In this document: positions 1-7,866 of the stretch, in pieces
How positions within the stretch are numbered: position 1 is the first letter of the stretch
How the letters are laid out: the number at the start of each line of letters is the position of its first letter
NCBI RefSeq assembly: GCF_001435835.1
Contig: NZ_AZFX01000038.1
Coordinates: forward strand, 1 to 37,321
Length of the DNA: 37,321 nt
Reading direction: 5' to 3'
DNA from: Lapidilactobacillus concavus DSM 17758
Lineage (GTDB): Bacteria > Bacillota > Bacilli > Lactobacillales > Lactobacillaceae
Notes under the pieces: generated by a model
Database searches by the model: none
Told to the model about the DNA's origin: nothing
Seen by the model: the letters and a program-made list of their open reading frames with translations, nothing else
Position numbers and translations under genes: made by a program

Positions 1-53
1 TTCTATACAATTCAGAAATCTTTTATGCATTTACACAAGATATTTTACGCTCT

Positions 54-845
54 CTACTTTTTACTTTCTGCTAGAGTTTCGGTATCAGGTGTTAACGGTT
101 CGTGGCCGTCATACCAACTTTTAGCCTCAGCCAATATTTGTAGAATGTCATCTTTATCAGGCTTGATAACGTCCTTTGTAGGTTCGTTTACACCACAATT
201 AATAGGATAAAAACGCCGTTCTCCCGTTGCATCGCCTAAAAACCCCGTATTATTGGTTGATCCAATTAAAACACATTTTCTTAGGTGGAGAGTTGAGTAC
301 CTAGAATAGCTTTCTCGGTAGTCGTCTTTTTGAGCACTAATAAAGTTTTTTACATTATCAATATCAGTTGATTTCATCGCTGATAGTTCACCTAATTCAA
401 TCAGCCAAACGCCCGCTAATTGTTGATAATCATCTTTACTTTTTCCTAAACCTTTTAATGTGTCTGAAAACTTATCAGGATACAGGTTTTTAATACACGT
501 GCTTTTACCTATTCCCTTTTTCCCAGTTAATATGGGAACAATTTCAAACTTAACACCAGGTTCATATGCACGTGCTACCGCCCCAGTGAGCCAAATTTTG
601 GTGATTGCTCTAGTATATTTATTGTCCTCTGCTCCTAAATAATCAATGAAATAGCGCTCTGCTCGTGGCTTTCTGTCCCAAGTCACGCTCTCGATACGTT
701 CCTTAACTGTATTAAAACTATGATCCCTAGCCACCGATACAACAGCATCACTAATGCTTTCTTTACTAAAAAGGACGCTGTATTTACTTTCAAGGTGAAC
801 ATGTATTGCAGTGTCATCGCTATCAGACCAAACACCTTTTTTAAT
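54..845 (-). pseudogene. VapE-family phage/satellite ATPase, truncated by IS66
   Basis: The reading frame encodes a virulence-associated-protein-E-type P-loop ATPase, a replication or primase-associated protein of phages and phage satellites. Visible motifs are a Walker A (LTGKKGIGKST), a hydrophobic strand ending in acidic residues (VWLIELGEL), and GSTNN followed by GERRFYPI, all typical of the family. The frame enters the IS66 left end at 846, so the first residues of the open frame (to about residue 14) are encoded by the insertion sequence and the native N-terminal half is absent. The frame stops with TAG at 54-56 shortly after the LTPDTE region, where family members often continue, so the C-terminus may also be lost. 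No other phage gene is visible. Family call is fairly sure; a functional product is unlikely. Confidence 0.8.
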
Positions 846-865
846 GTAAGAGGTCGTTAAACGGG
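846..865 (+). repeat. IS66 left terminal inverted repeat
   Basis: The 20 bp starting GTAAG match the right end at 3178-3197 with one mismatch (A versus C at base 6). The similarity continues loosely inward (GTATATG). Confidence 0.9.
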
Positions 866-877
866 CGTATATGAAAA

Positions 878-913
878 AGTGGCGCAACCCTCTAACATAA
901 GGATTGCGCCACT
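878..913 (-). terminator. Rho-independent terminator of the IS66 transposase
   Basis: A perfect 10-bp stem (AGTGGCGCAA / TTGCGCCACT) is followed on the minus strand by a run of T, just downstream of the tnpC stop codon and inside the left end of the element. It would end tnpC transcripts before they leave the IS. Confidence 0.8.
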
Positions 914-929
914 GCTGTACTCGAATTAT

Positions 930-2486
930 TTATTCGTGGCAGATCTCCTGCACTTTCGGTGACCAGGGTAAATAGTCCTGTAGGACCGTCAAGTCCCCGG
1001 GCACCGGCAAATTAGGTAATGCCGCAAACAAATAGTTCAAGTATTGACGAAGGTCGAGGTGATTTATCTCTGCAGTTTTGAGCACACTTAATAAGATGCC
1101 CGTCGCTACGGCGCCGCGTTTGCTCTGTGAGAAGAGCCAATTTTTGCGGCCCATCACCAGCTCTTTGACGGCTCGTTCGGCCCGGTTATTGGATAACTCC
1201 AACCGGCCGTCTTGGAGAACCGCCCGTAATCCTACTTCATGGCCCAGTGCGTATTCAACTGCGCGACCAAGTTTGGATTTCGGTAAGTAACTGTCACCCA
1301 ATTCAAACAACCATTTGAAGAAGGCATCCATCTGCGGCTGGAGGTGTTCTTTACGCTGCGCAAGTCGCTCAGTTGCGGGAAGGCCACGCCATCCCTGTTC
1401 CAAGTGGAACATCTCATTACAGTATTGCCGACCAATGGGTGCCAATCCGGTATCACCACCGGTAACCGCTTCGTCGAACTTCCGGCGGACGTGCGCCCAG
1501 CAATAAACATTGGTCAGATCCGGCAACCGGGGATACACAGCATAGCCATCGGTCTGCAGGTATTTCGTATATCCCCTAAGGAAGCGCTCAGCTTCGCCGT
1601 ACTCGCGGGTGTCGCCGTGGTCATACAGGATAATTTGATGCTCCGCGAACTTGCCTGAGGTGTAAACCCAGTAATAGGTCTTGGCCTTCTTGATGGCGAG
1701 CACCCGGTAGGGCGTCTCATCGGCGTGAATGATATCCTGGGCCAGCAGTTCTTGATGCATCAAATTGTAGAGCGGCCGCAGATATTCTTCGGCTACCTTG
1801 ATATGCCAATCAGACAGGGCTTGCCGGGTAAAATCTGCGCCACGATTATGCCAGAGCTTTTCTTGCCGGTAATCCGGCACTTTATAGATAAATTTGGTCA
1901 AGATTGATTCGGTCACGACCGCATTTGAAGCCATACTGTGGGAGATCACGGGCTTCGGTACATCTGCTTTCTTGGTGATTACCTTACCGTGGTCTTGTAA
2001 ACACTGCTCGTTAGTGCAGACGTAAGTGTGCTGGTAAACAGTGGTGGCCAACAACTTAACGGGGACAAAGTCGACCTCTTTACGTACGGCTGTCCGCCCA
2101 ATATCGGCCATCATCTTCCCACATCCTGGGCAAATCTGATCTTCAGTGTCTAAAGTATAGTCGCGAGTGTTTTGTGGTAATTGACTCAGGTCCATCGATT
2201 TTCGGTGAACCACTTTCTTAGGGCGTTTCTTGACTGGCTCGTCTTCGCCACTCGCCTTGGCGACCGCTGCTTGTTCTTCCTGGGTGAGCACGTGTTCGTT
2301 GAAGAGGTTGGTTTGCCCATCTGGCAAATTTTGGCTGGATTCGCGGCGACGACCATAGAGAACACGCTTCAATACGGCCAGCTGCTCCTGCATCTGTTGG
2401 TTTTCGTGGAGTAAATTTTGGACGATAGTCCGTAATTGCTCGGGGGTGGCATCTGCGAGTGCAATGCTATTTTTGGGTCGACCAAT
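930..2486 (-). CDS. tnpC: IS66-family transposase TnpC (DDE), apparent ATT start
   Basis: This is the catalytic transposase. Domains in order are an N-terminal leucine-rich region, a zinc-ribbon region (ICPGCGK, later CTNEQC), and an RNase-H-like DDE core with candidate catalytic residues in HADETPYR, LQTDGYAVY and the conserved NNRAERAVK block, then a short C-terminal tail. The first ATG in frame is at 2393, but the frame stays open upstream and the added 31 codons (GRPKNSIALADATPEQLR...) look like a normal IS66 TnpC N-terminus. A perfect AGGAGG lies 7 nt before an in-frame ATT at 2484-2486, and no ATG, GTG or TTG is in frame at that spacing. ATT initiation is therefore preferred. The frame is intact to the stop. 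Confidence 0.9.
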   Translation of the reverse strand: MGRPKNSIALADATPEQLRTIVQNLLHENQQMQEQLAVLKRVLYGRRRESSQNLPDGQTNLFNEHVLTQEEQAAVAKASGEDEPVKKRPKKVVHRKSMDLSQLPQNTRDYTLDTEDQICPGCGKMMADIGRTAVRKEVDFVPVKLLATTVYQHTYVCTNEQCLQDHGKVITKKADVPKPVISHSMASNAVVTESILTKFIYKVPDYRQEKLWHNRGADFTRQALSDWHIKVAEEYLRPLYNLMHQELLAQDIIHADETPYRVLAIKKAKTYYWVYTSGKFAEHQIILYDHGDTREYGEAERFLRGYTKYLQTDGYAVYPRLPDLTNVYCWAHVRRKFDEAVTGGDTGLAPIGRQYCNEMFHLEQGWRGLPATERLAQRKEHLQPQMDAFFKWLFELGDSYLPKSKLGRAVEYALGHEVGLRAVLQDGRLELSNNRAERAVKELVMGRKNWLFSQSKRGAVATGILLSVLKTAEINHLDLRQYLNYLFAALPNLPVPGDLTVLQDYLPWSPKVQEICHE

Positions 2487-2537
2487 GTGTGGCCCTCCTG
2501 AATTATTGATTATTGGATTATATCATTTATAGATCAT

Positions 2538-2581
2538 AAAAAGGAAGAGGTAATACCAAATTTCATTTGGCATCCTCTTCC
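2538..2581 (-). terminator. Hairpin/terminator between tnpB and tnpC
   Basis: The stem GGAAGAGG/CCTCTTCC plus an inner CCAAAT/ATTTGG is followed on the minus strand by TTTTT. It sits after the tnpB stop and before the tnpC ribosome site, so it would reduce read-through into tnpC. A weak TATAAT-like sequence lies between it and tnpC. Confidence 0.65.
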
Positions 2582-2585
2582 ACAT

Positions 2586-2945
2586 TTAATTGGTATATCC
2601 GACCCTGCGATCATGAATGGTACGCCTCTCAATAATACTTAGACCAGTGATCAATCGTTTTAACTGGTAATGGCTTAGTCGTTGTACGTCGGACCGGTTG
2701 CGGGGCCATTGCAGGTGGCCGTTCTCGAACCGCTTGTAATAGAGGACGAAGCCGCTGCGATCCCAGTAAAGGGCCTTGAACCGGTCCCGCTGACTGCCGC
2801 AAAATAGGAATAGTGAGTGGTCGTACGGGACTTCGTTCTCACCATAGAGTTCCCGCAGTGAGGCAGCTAAACCGTCAATTCCTTTGCGGAGGTCAGTCTT
2901 GCCACAGATGATGTAGATGTTAAGTTCTTGGATGTTGGGGAACAT
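2586..2945 (-). CDS. tnpB: IS66 accessory protein TnpB
   Basis: A 119-residue protein of standard IS66 TnpB (Orf2) size and sequence: the CGKTDLRKGIDGL block near residues 15-27, the SLFLFCGSQRDRFKALYWD block in the middle, and FVLYYKRFENGHLQWP. TnpB is required for IS66 transposition together with TnpA and TnpC; its biochemical role is not established. The start ATG overlaps the end of the tnpA frame by 26 nt, which suggests translational coupling. That coupling may be weakened here by the early stop in tnpA. Confidence 0.92.
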   Translation of the reverse strand: MFPNIQELNIYIICGKTDLRKGIDGLAASLRELYGENEVPYDHSLFLFCGSQRDRFKALYWDRSGFVLYYKRFENGHLQWPRNRSDVQRLSHYQLKRLITGLSIIERRTIHDRRVGYTN

Positions 2946-3114
2946 TACCAGTCAACTCCTGTAAGACGATGTGCAGAGTGCTCCGATCAGCACCATTATA
3001 AAAAATCACTTCGGCATCTTTGAGCTTGATTCAAGCAGCTATCTGGGGCTTCCCACCAGTGCTGGGTGTCCGATCTGTCATTTGAACCGGCACAATATCT
3101 TTAATTTGAACCAT
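2920..3114 (-). pseudogene. tnpA: IS66 TnpA accessory gene with an in-frame stop
   Basis: The ATG at 3114 is preceded by AGGAGG with 6-nt spacing. The frame reads MVQIKDIVPV...STGGKPQIAA, meets TGA at 3031-3033 (codon 28), and continues in the same frame as IKLKDAEVIFYNGADRSTLH..., ending at TAA 2920-2922 inside tnpB. The text on both sides of the stop is coherent IS66 TnpA, so one C-to-T change (CGA to TGA, Arg to stop) is the simplest explanation. The short length is normal for lactobacillar IS66 TnpA. The element may need another copy for activity. Confidence 0.8.
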
Positions 3115-3119
3115 AAAAA

Positions 3120-3159
3120 GCCTCCTTGTGTACTTGATGACTCAAGCATACAAGGAGGC
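3120..3159 (-). promoter_or_regulatory. Hairpin that sequesters the tnpA ribosome-binding site
   Basis: The inverted repeat GCCTCCTTGT / ACAAGGAGGC (10 bp, extended by an inner ACTTGA/TCAAG) lies in the leader just inside the right IS end. On the minus-strand RNA the 3' arm is the AGGAGG of tnpA, paired with CCTCCT of the 5' arm. A transcript entering from outside the IS would carry the whole hairpin and hide the ribosome site. Confidence 0.7.
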
Positions 3160-3220
3160 TACGGCGCGAACCATATACCCGTTTAACGACCGCTTACCAG
3201 CTTTGTTATTAATCAAGCAA

Positions 3221-3277
3221 ACTAAAACATGGTCTGATTTCCTTGCCGTTGAGCAGGAAATCAGACCATGTTTTAGT
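3221..3277 (-). terminator. Terminator downstream of the ROK kinase gene
   Basis: A perfect 22-bp inverted repeat (3221-3242 with 3256-3277) has a 13-nt loop. The minus-strand arm ends in TTTTAGTTTG. It lies just after the ROK gene, and its symmetry may let it work in both directions. Confidence 0.8.
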
Positions 3278-3314
3278 CTATCTGTTGATTACGTTTGTCA
3301 CGCAATAAAATCAA

Positions 3315-4244
3315 TTAAAGCTTTTGTTTGATCCGGTATGCCGCACCAATCAATCCGGCATCATTCCGTAATTTTGCTGTTTCGATGTGGCCCAGTGCAG
3401 TATCTCGAATGCGATTAAGGCTTTCGTGCCGCGTGATATATTCATCGACTGTATCCTGCAGCGTGTGCATAAATCCGTCGTTGGCACTAATTCCCCCACC
3501 AATTAAAATTTTTTCTGGATCAAAGTTAGCAAATAAATTAATAATCATAATACTAACATCGCGCAGAAAATCAGACACTGCAATTCCAGCAATTGGATCA
3601 CCATCGGCGGCAAGTTTGAGAATAATTTGAGCATCCTCCACCTTTTCCGTATTCGGAAATGCCTGGATAACACTCTTGTTGAATCGATCAACAAGTCCTG
3701 TAACGACCGATGCATGCCAATTTAAGGAAAAATGCTCCAATTCACAGGTTGGATCAATGTCATGTATAATGTTCCACCCAAATTCTCCAGCCATGCCATG
3801 TGCGCCACGGTAGACTTTTCCATCAATGACGATACCACCGCCTACACCAGTTCCCAAAACAACCGTTAGGTACGTTCCTACACCTTGCGCAGCCCCCAAC
3901 CAGTGTTCGGCAATTGCAGCAGCATTGGCATCATTTTCTACTGCAACTGGCAATCCCGTTTCACGTTCCAGTGTTTGTGCCAATGGATAATCGTTCAAGG
4001 ATTTGATGGCTCCACCAGTAATCATGTATCCATCATCCCTGACAATTCCAGGTACGGATATTCCAACTCCTGAAATCGTTTCTTTTGTTTTTGCCTTGTT
4101 AATAATCCCAATCATCTGGCTGAGTAACTCATCAGCACTATCAATAGTTTCAAATGCTTGCTTGTTGGAAATGTTTCCCTGATCGTCCACTAAGGCATGT
4201 TTGACCGTTGTTCCGCCAACATCGAAGCTAACGTATCTTTGCAT
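3315..4244 (-). CDS. ROK-family sugar kinase, BglK-like
   Basis: A 309-residue cytoplasmic kinase of the ROK family, which phosphorylates hexoses, amino sugars or glycosides with ATP. The phosphate-binding motif DVGGTTVKHALVD is at residues 8-20, ENDANAAAIAEHWLG in the middle, and GTGVGGGIVIDGK followed by HGMAGEFGW after it. The usual ROK zinc motif (CxCGxxGCxE) is missing; the corresponding stretch is NIIHDIDPTCELEHFSLNW. Loss of that motif is also seen in beta-glucoside kinase (BglK)-type ROK proteins, which the sequence resembles overall. A GGAGGG site precedes the ATG. It lies 51 nt after the LacI gene and is probably cotranscribed with it. Next to a GH3 glycosidase and an oligosaccharide transporter, it probably phosphorylates a released sugar or glycoside; the substrate is unknown. 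Confidence 0.9.
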   Translation of the reverse strand: MQRYVSFDVGGTTVKHALVDDQGNISNKQAFETIDSADELLSQMIGIINKAKTKETISGVGISVPGIVRDDGYMITGGAIKSLNDYPLAQTLERETGLPVAVENDANAAAIAEHWLGAAQGVGTYLTVVLGTGVGGGIVIDGKVYRGAHGMAGEFGWNIIHDIDPTCELEHFSLNWHASVVTGLVDRFNKSVIQAFPNTEKVEDAQIILKLAADGDPIAGIAVSDFLRDVSIMIINLFANFDPEKILIGGGISANDGFMHTLQDTVDEYITRHESLNRIRDTALGHIETAKLRNDAGLIGAAYRIKQKL

Positions 4245-4295
4245 TGTACCCTCCCCATTCTTCGCCGGCTTCGTAACTGTAATTCCGCTAGCGTT

Positions 4296-5309
4296 CTATT
4301 TTTTTCGTGGTAAAGATGTTGACTCGCGAATAATCAACTTACCTTCTAATCTTTCTTCCTTGCCGCCATCACCACCATTGACCATGTTGATCAACAGTCG
4401 AACGGCCATTATGCCTTGACGCGCAATTGGATTACGCACAGTTGTAATTGGTGGTCTGAAATATTGAGCGGCGTCAATATCATCAAAACCAATAACACTA
4501 AAATCATTGGGTACTTGGTAGCCCGCATTCTGAATAGCTTTGATGGTCCCAATCGCTCCTAAATCGTTACTGGCTAAAAATGCGGTAACTAGATTCTCTG
4601 TTTTATTCAGATACGACTTTACAGCATTATAGGACGCTTCTTCCTCAAACATCCCTTGAAGAATAGGCATCGTATTGGGGTCCAAGCCTGCGTCCTCAAC
4701 AGCCTTCTGAAATCCGGCCTTCCGCATGTTGCTGTCGTAATTATTATCCAAACCGGCAACGTAGCAGATCCTTTGATGACCCAAATTCAGTAAATATTTT
4801 CCTGCTTCATAACCCTCTTTAAACGAATCAAAGGTAATGCTGCACATTTTTTCAGCTGAATCAACTCGATCAAGTAAAACCGTAGGAATCGAATGCTCCT
4901 TAATTTGCCCAATATCATGGTCATCAATCGTATGCTCAAAAATGATTGTGCCATCCACAATCCCACCCAGTACACAGTCCATCAGCGCTTGATGATCATG
5001 TGTAATAACGACGTGCATGCCATAACCCAGACGAGCAACTTCGTGAGAGATTGCCTCGACCAACGTATAGAAATAGGGGCCGCTAACGCTGTCTGTAAAT
5101 AAGCCGAGCATTTTAGTCGTACCCGACCGCAATTGCCGGCCCATCAAATTAGGGGCGTAGTTCAGATCCTTAGCCGCTTGAATGACTCGTGCTTTTGTCT
5201 CGGGCTTAACAGCGCTTACATTGTTTAGCGCATTAGAGACTGTCGCAATCGAGACGTTGGCTCGCCGAGCTACATCTTTAATCGTATTCCTTTTGGCCAC
5301 GTCACTCAC
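4296..5309 (-). CDS. LacI-family transcriptional regulator
   Basis: The N-terminal LacI helix-turn-helix is clear (TIKDVARRANVSIATVSNALNN), followed by the hinge (NYAPNLMGRQLRSGTTKMLGLF) and a periplasmic-binding-like effector domain ending in IGFDDIDAAQYFRPPITTVRNP. Length (337) is normal. The start is a GTG at 5309 with a weak ribosome site; a second in-frame GTG at 5300 is an alternative. It has its own promoter and is followed by the ROK kinase gene. It is the likely local repressor of the GH3/transport operon, responding to a sugar from that pathway. Targets are inferred from position and from a shared 11-bp site. Confidence 0.93.
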   Translation of the reverse strand: MSDVAKRNTIKDVARRANVSIATVSNALNNVSAVKPETKARVIQAAKDLNYAPNLMGRQLRSGTTKMLGLFTDSVSGPYFYTLVEAISHEVARLGYGMHVVITHDHQALMDCVLGGIVDGTIIFEHTIDDHDIGQIKEHSIPTVLLDRVDSAEKMCSITFDSFKEGYEAGKYLLNLGHQRICYVAGLDNNYDSNMRKAGFQKAVEDAGLDPNTMPILQGMFEEEASYNAVKSYLNKTENLVTAFLASNDLGAIGTIKAIQNAGYQVPNDFSVIGFDDIDAAQYFRPPITTVRNPIARQGIMAVRLLINMVNGGDGGKEERLEGKLIIRESTSLPRKK

Positions 5310-5312
5310 CCA

Positions 5313-5323
5313 TTTCGAATTCT
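5313..5323 (-). promoter_or_regulatory. Candidate operator shared with the GH3 promoter
   Basis: The 11-mer AGAATTCGAAA lies in the leader of the LacI gene and recurs at 11948-11958 in the leader of the GH3 gene. It contains overlapping palindromes (GAATTC, TTCGAA). This may mark autoregulation, but two copies are thin evidence. Confidence 0.35.
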
Positions 5324-5344
5324 CGTATTTTCGTTGCTCGTCTC

Positions 5345-5372
5345 ATTATAGCAGTGCACCTAACGCCGTCCA
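5345..5372 (-). promoter_or_regulatory. Promoter of the LacI-ROK operon
   Basis: A perfect -10 (TATAAT) with an extended TGC lies 16 nt downstream of TGGACG (4/6 match to -35). It is placed about 35 nt before the LacI start. Confidence 0.65.
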
Positions 5373-5409
5373 CTATACAATTTAGATCGATGAAGACCAC
5401 GGGGTTTTG

Positions 5410-5453
5410 GGCAAAGAAGAAGAGAGACCAGTTCATCACGAACCGATCTCTCT
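5410..5453 (-). terminator. Terminator after the YesL gene
   Basis: AGAGAGA/TCTCTCT with an inner GTTC/GAAC pair forms a stem followed on the minus strand by TCTTCTTTGC. It separates the transport operon from the LacI-ROK operon. The U-tract is imperfect, so termination may be partial. Confidence 0.55.
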
Positions 5454-5577
5454 CGTATTGACTTACCTTTCACCATGAGCACGGTAAGTTAGCAAGCATC
5501 TAAACGCTCTGTCTAGTGATCAGAGATCATCTTTAACCATTAATTGTTGGAATCCTCTGGCCTTGCCTCCAAAGTCT

Positions 5578-6183
5578 TTAATTCCCTACTGCTTTGCCAA
5601 ACCCTAAATCCAGGAATCGTGTTAACGGCTTCTTTACCAGCCGCAGGTATATTGCCAAGGCCGCAGCCAAGATAATGACAATCAGGAAGTCTCCTAAATA
5701 TTTAACTGTTAACCAAGCCAAGAACGTAATTCCGAGCGGATATAGGACGGTACGCATGAATGTAAGTACCGTGAAGAAGAAGCTGGAACGGAGTAATGCA
5801 TATGCATGCTTTGTCCGAAACTGACTCTGCAACAGGTATACATTCAGATTGAAACACACCAGAAAGCTGGTGAAGATAATGCGCAGAAACCAGAAGAACC
5901 CACTTTGGCTCCCACCACTCAGATAGAGTGAAATGGTAAACACAATCGACATTAGCGAAAAGCCCAAAGGCAATAAAGTCTTAAAGAAGTTTTGCCGAAA
6001 GGCTCTGACGAATCCACGGATAAACCCTCGGGGCTGGTCTTCACGCAACACTGCAAAGAATGCACTGAGTGAAGCACCAATGGTCACCACGGGTATACTG
6101 AAGAGCACTAACAGGGCATTCAGTACGAGCAATCGATAAATCGATTCCAGCCCGTGATAGAACTTACTGTCAATCCGGATCAT
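5578..6183 (-). CDS. YesL-type DUF624 membrane protein
   Basis: About 201 residues with five or so hydrophobic segments (starting LLVLNALLVLFSIPVVTIG, then the region around LPLGFSLMSIVFTISLYL). It is of the DUF624/YesL family, which is usually encoded beside LplABC-type oligosaccharide transporters; its function is unknown. The start at 6183 (MIRIDSKFYHG) is preferred over ATG 6189 because AGGAGG lies 8 nt before 6183 and only 2 nt before 6189. It follows the binding-protein gene after a short gap and is the last gene of the operon. Confidence 0.85.
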   Translation of the reverse strand: MIRIDSKFYHGLESIYRLLVLNALLVLFSIPVVTIGASLSAFFAVLREDQPRGFIRGFVRAFRQNFFKTLLPLGFSLMSIVFTISLYLSGGSQSGFFWFLRIIFTSFLVCFNLNVYLLQSQFRTKHAYALLRSSFFFTVLTFMRTVLYPLGITFLAWLTVKYLGDFLIVIILAAALAIYLRLVKKPLTRFLDLGFGKAVGN

Positions 6184-6204
6184 CGTCATTACCTCCTACG
6201 TTAA

Positions 6205-7839
6205 TTACTTCAGTTTCTTAATATTCTTTGCAACTTGCTCGTTACGTGTTTTCACAATTTCGTCCCAGTTGTTATTCTTCCGACGAGCCAGGAAGTCTTT
6301 CCAGATCTTGTCAGCTTCACTCTTGGAACCAGTCTTGATGACCTTAACCAAGGTCTGCACTCGATCTGTGTTGATAGCAGTTAAATTACGTGCGAGTGCC
6401 GTCCCAGGTGTTGGATCAATATTCTCCACTTCAAATCGGGGTGCTACCTTATTACTCGCCCATTCAACCATTTGGGAAATAGTTGCAGCTGGCTTCTCAC
6501 CCATTGAAATGGCGTAAGGATCATCGGCTACTTCCCAGTAACTGCCCATTCCATGTTTCTTATCATAGGTTGCTGCGTCCTTGTTCCGTAGTGCTTCCAC
6601 GTCTGGGGTAAGTACTGCCTGGCCATCCTTCATGGTGTACGTCTTATCCTTAACACCAAAGGTAGTTACCATCGTGCCATGCTTGGAAGCCATATAAGTC
6701 AACAATTCCATTGCCTTTTGTGGTTCCTTGGTGTTTTTGGTGATAAATGTGTTGGTCCATCCTGAAATAGATCCACCTGTGAATTGCGGTTCTTGTCCTT
6801 TGGAGTTTTTCGGACCATCAACGGCAATGTACGTCTGCTTGGGATTGCGCCGGTTGTTGTCGGCCATGTATTCGTTCAATCCCTTAGTGTTGGAATGGAG
6901 ATAGGCGAAGTACGTACCTTGCGTCATCTTTTCCTTCATTGTATTGTCATTGTCCGCAAATTGCGCGTTGGTAATTAATCCTTCTGAGTATGCTTGACGG
7001 AATGTATCCAACCATGTGAGGTATTCAGGATCGGCATCCCGATCATACCACTTGCCATCCTTAGTAAGTGGAATGCGCAGGAAGTCTTGTAATGTACCGC
7101 CAAGTGCTCCGTCTCCACCATTTTGAATATCTAAAGCAGTAGAAGCAAACGGAACCAAAGCAGTGCCATTATCAGTCTTAGGTGCAGCCTTTTTTGCTTC
7201 CTGCAGTGCCTTCAAGAAGCCTTCAGGAGTGCTCATATTGGGTTTGCCAATTTTTTCATAGATATCCTTACGGACAATGAATACTTGGTCAGCCACGACG
7301 TTCCCATCCTTATAATCATCCTCATTTGTCGAGAAACTCGGATAAGTGTAAAGGTTACCATCCGGCTGCGTATACCACTTCACAGTTTGCGGTTTCGCTG
7401 CTGTCGCAAGGAAGTATGGATCATACTTTTTGGACAAAGTATTCAATGGTAACGCAAATTTCTTTGCATTCTGTGCCACGGCCAGCTGACGATCAAAAGT
7501 CACAAGATCGGGCAGCTTGCCGGAAGCCATCATCGTGTTTAGTTTGTCATCGTTGCCAGCAACAAACTTCACGTCAATGTTCATATCCTTCTTGATTTGG
7601 GCAGAAACGGTGTCTTTTCCCCAACCGGCACGTTTGTACCAGTCAAAGTTGACATACCAAGTAAGGGACGCAGAATGTTTAGTGTCTTTCTGCCAGCTTG
7701 GTACCTTTTTATCCGGTGTAAACCGTGCCTTGGGAAGACTATCCGCATTGCTTGAACTATTACTATTACCACAAGCAGTCAGTGTCATAGCACAAACCAA
7801 CCCGGCTGCTAACGCAACTAATACCTTCTTCATCTTCAT
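6205..7839 (-). CDS. Sugar ABC transporter substrate-binding lipoprotein, LplA-like
   Basis: A 544-residue secreted lipoprotein. The signal peptide MKMKKVLVALAAGLVCAMT leads to the lipobox LTAC, with Cys near residue 23, followed by a Ser/Asn-rich linker. The mature part is a family 1 extracellular solute-binding protein of the long LplA/YtcQ type (over 500 residues), usually serving oligosaccharide importers. The ATG at 7839 is preferred over 7848, which nearly overlaps the AGGAGA ribosome site. It is the fourth gene of the operon after GH3, LplB and LplC, and would deliver the oligosaccharide to the two permeases. The ligand cannot be read from sequence. Confidence 0.92.
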   Translation of the reverse strand: MKMKKVLVALAAGLVCAMTLTACGNSNSSSNADSLPKARFTPDKKVPSWQKDTKHSASLTWYVNFDWYKRAGWGKDTVSAQIKKDMNIDVKFVAGNDDKLNTMMASGKLPDLVTFDRQLAVAQNAKKFALPLNTLSKKYDPYFLATAAKPQTVKWYTQPDGNLYTYPSFSTNEDDYKDGNVVADQVFIVRKDIYEKIGKPNMSTPEGFLKALQEAKKAAPKTDNGTALVPFASTALDIQNGGDGALGGTLQDFLRIPLTKDGKWYDRDADPEYLTWLDTFRQAYSEGLITNAQFADNDNTMKEKMTQGTYFAYLHSNTKGLNEYMADNNRRNPKQTYIAVDGPKNSKGQEPQFTGGSISGWTNTFITKNTKEPQKAMELLTYMASKHGTMVTTFGVKDKTYTMKDGQAVLTPDVEALRNKDAATYDKKHGMGSYWEVADDPYAISMGEKPAATISQMVEWASNKVAPRFEVENIDPTPGTALARNLTAINTDRVQTLVKVIKTGSKSEADKIWKDFLARRKNNNWDEIVKTRNEQVAKNIKKLK

Positions 7840-7866
7840 GTTTGTCATTCTCCTTAGTTTGAGTGT

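Larger units (their letters stand above)
846..3197 (-). mobile_element. IS66-family insertion sequence (2352 bp)
   Basis: The ends are near-identical inverted repeats beginning GTAAG: GTAAGAGGTCGTTAAACGGG on the plus strand at 846, and GTAAGCGGTCGTTAAACGGG on the minus strand from 3197. Between them lie the three IS66 genes in the usual order on the minus strand: tnpA (broken), tnpB and tnpC. IS66 elements normally duplicate 8 bp of target. Here the left flank (tttttaat, 838-845) and the right flank (cagctttg, 3198-3205) differ, so the element is not a simple insertion into one site. Size and gene order fit the family well. Confidence 0.93.

Noticed and set aside
1078-1720. Several 60-105-codon frames opposite or shifted to IS66 tnpC
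   Set aside because: They are shadows of the intact transposase frame with no ribosome sites or recognisable domains.
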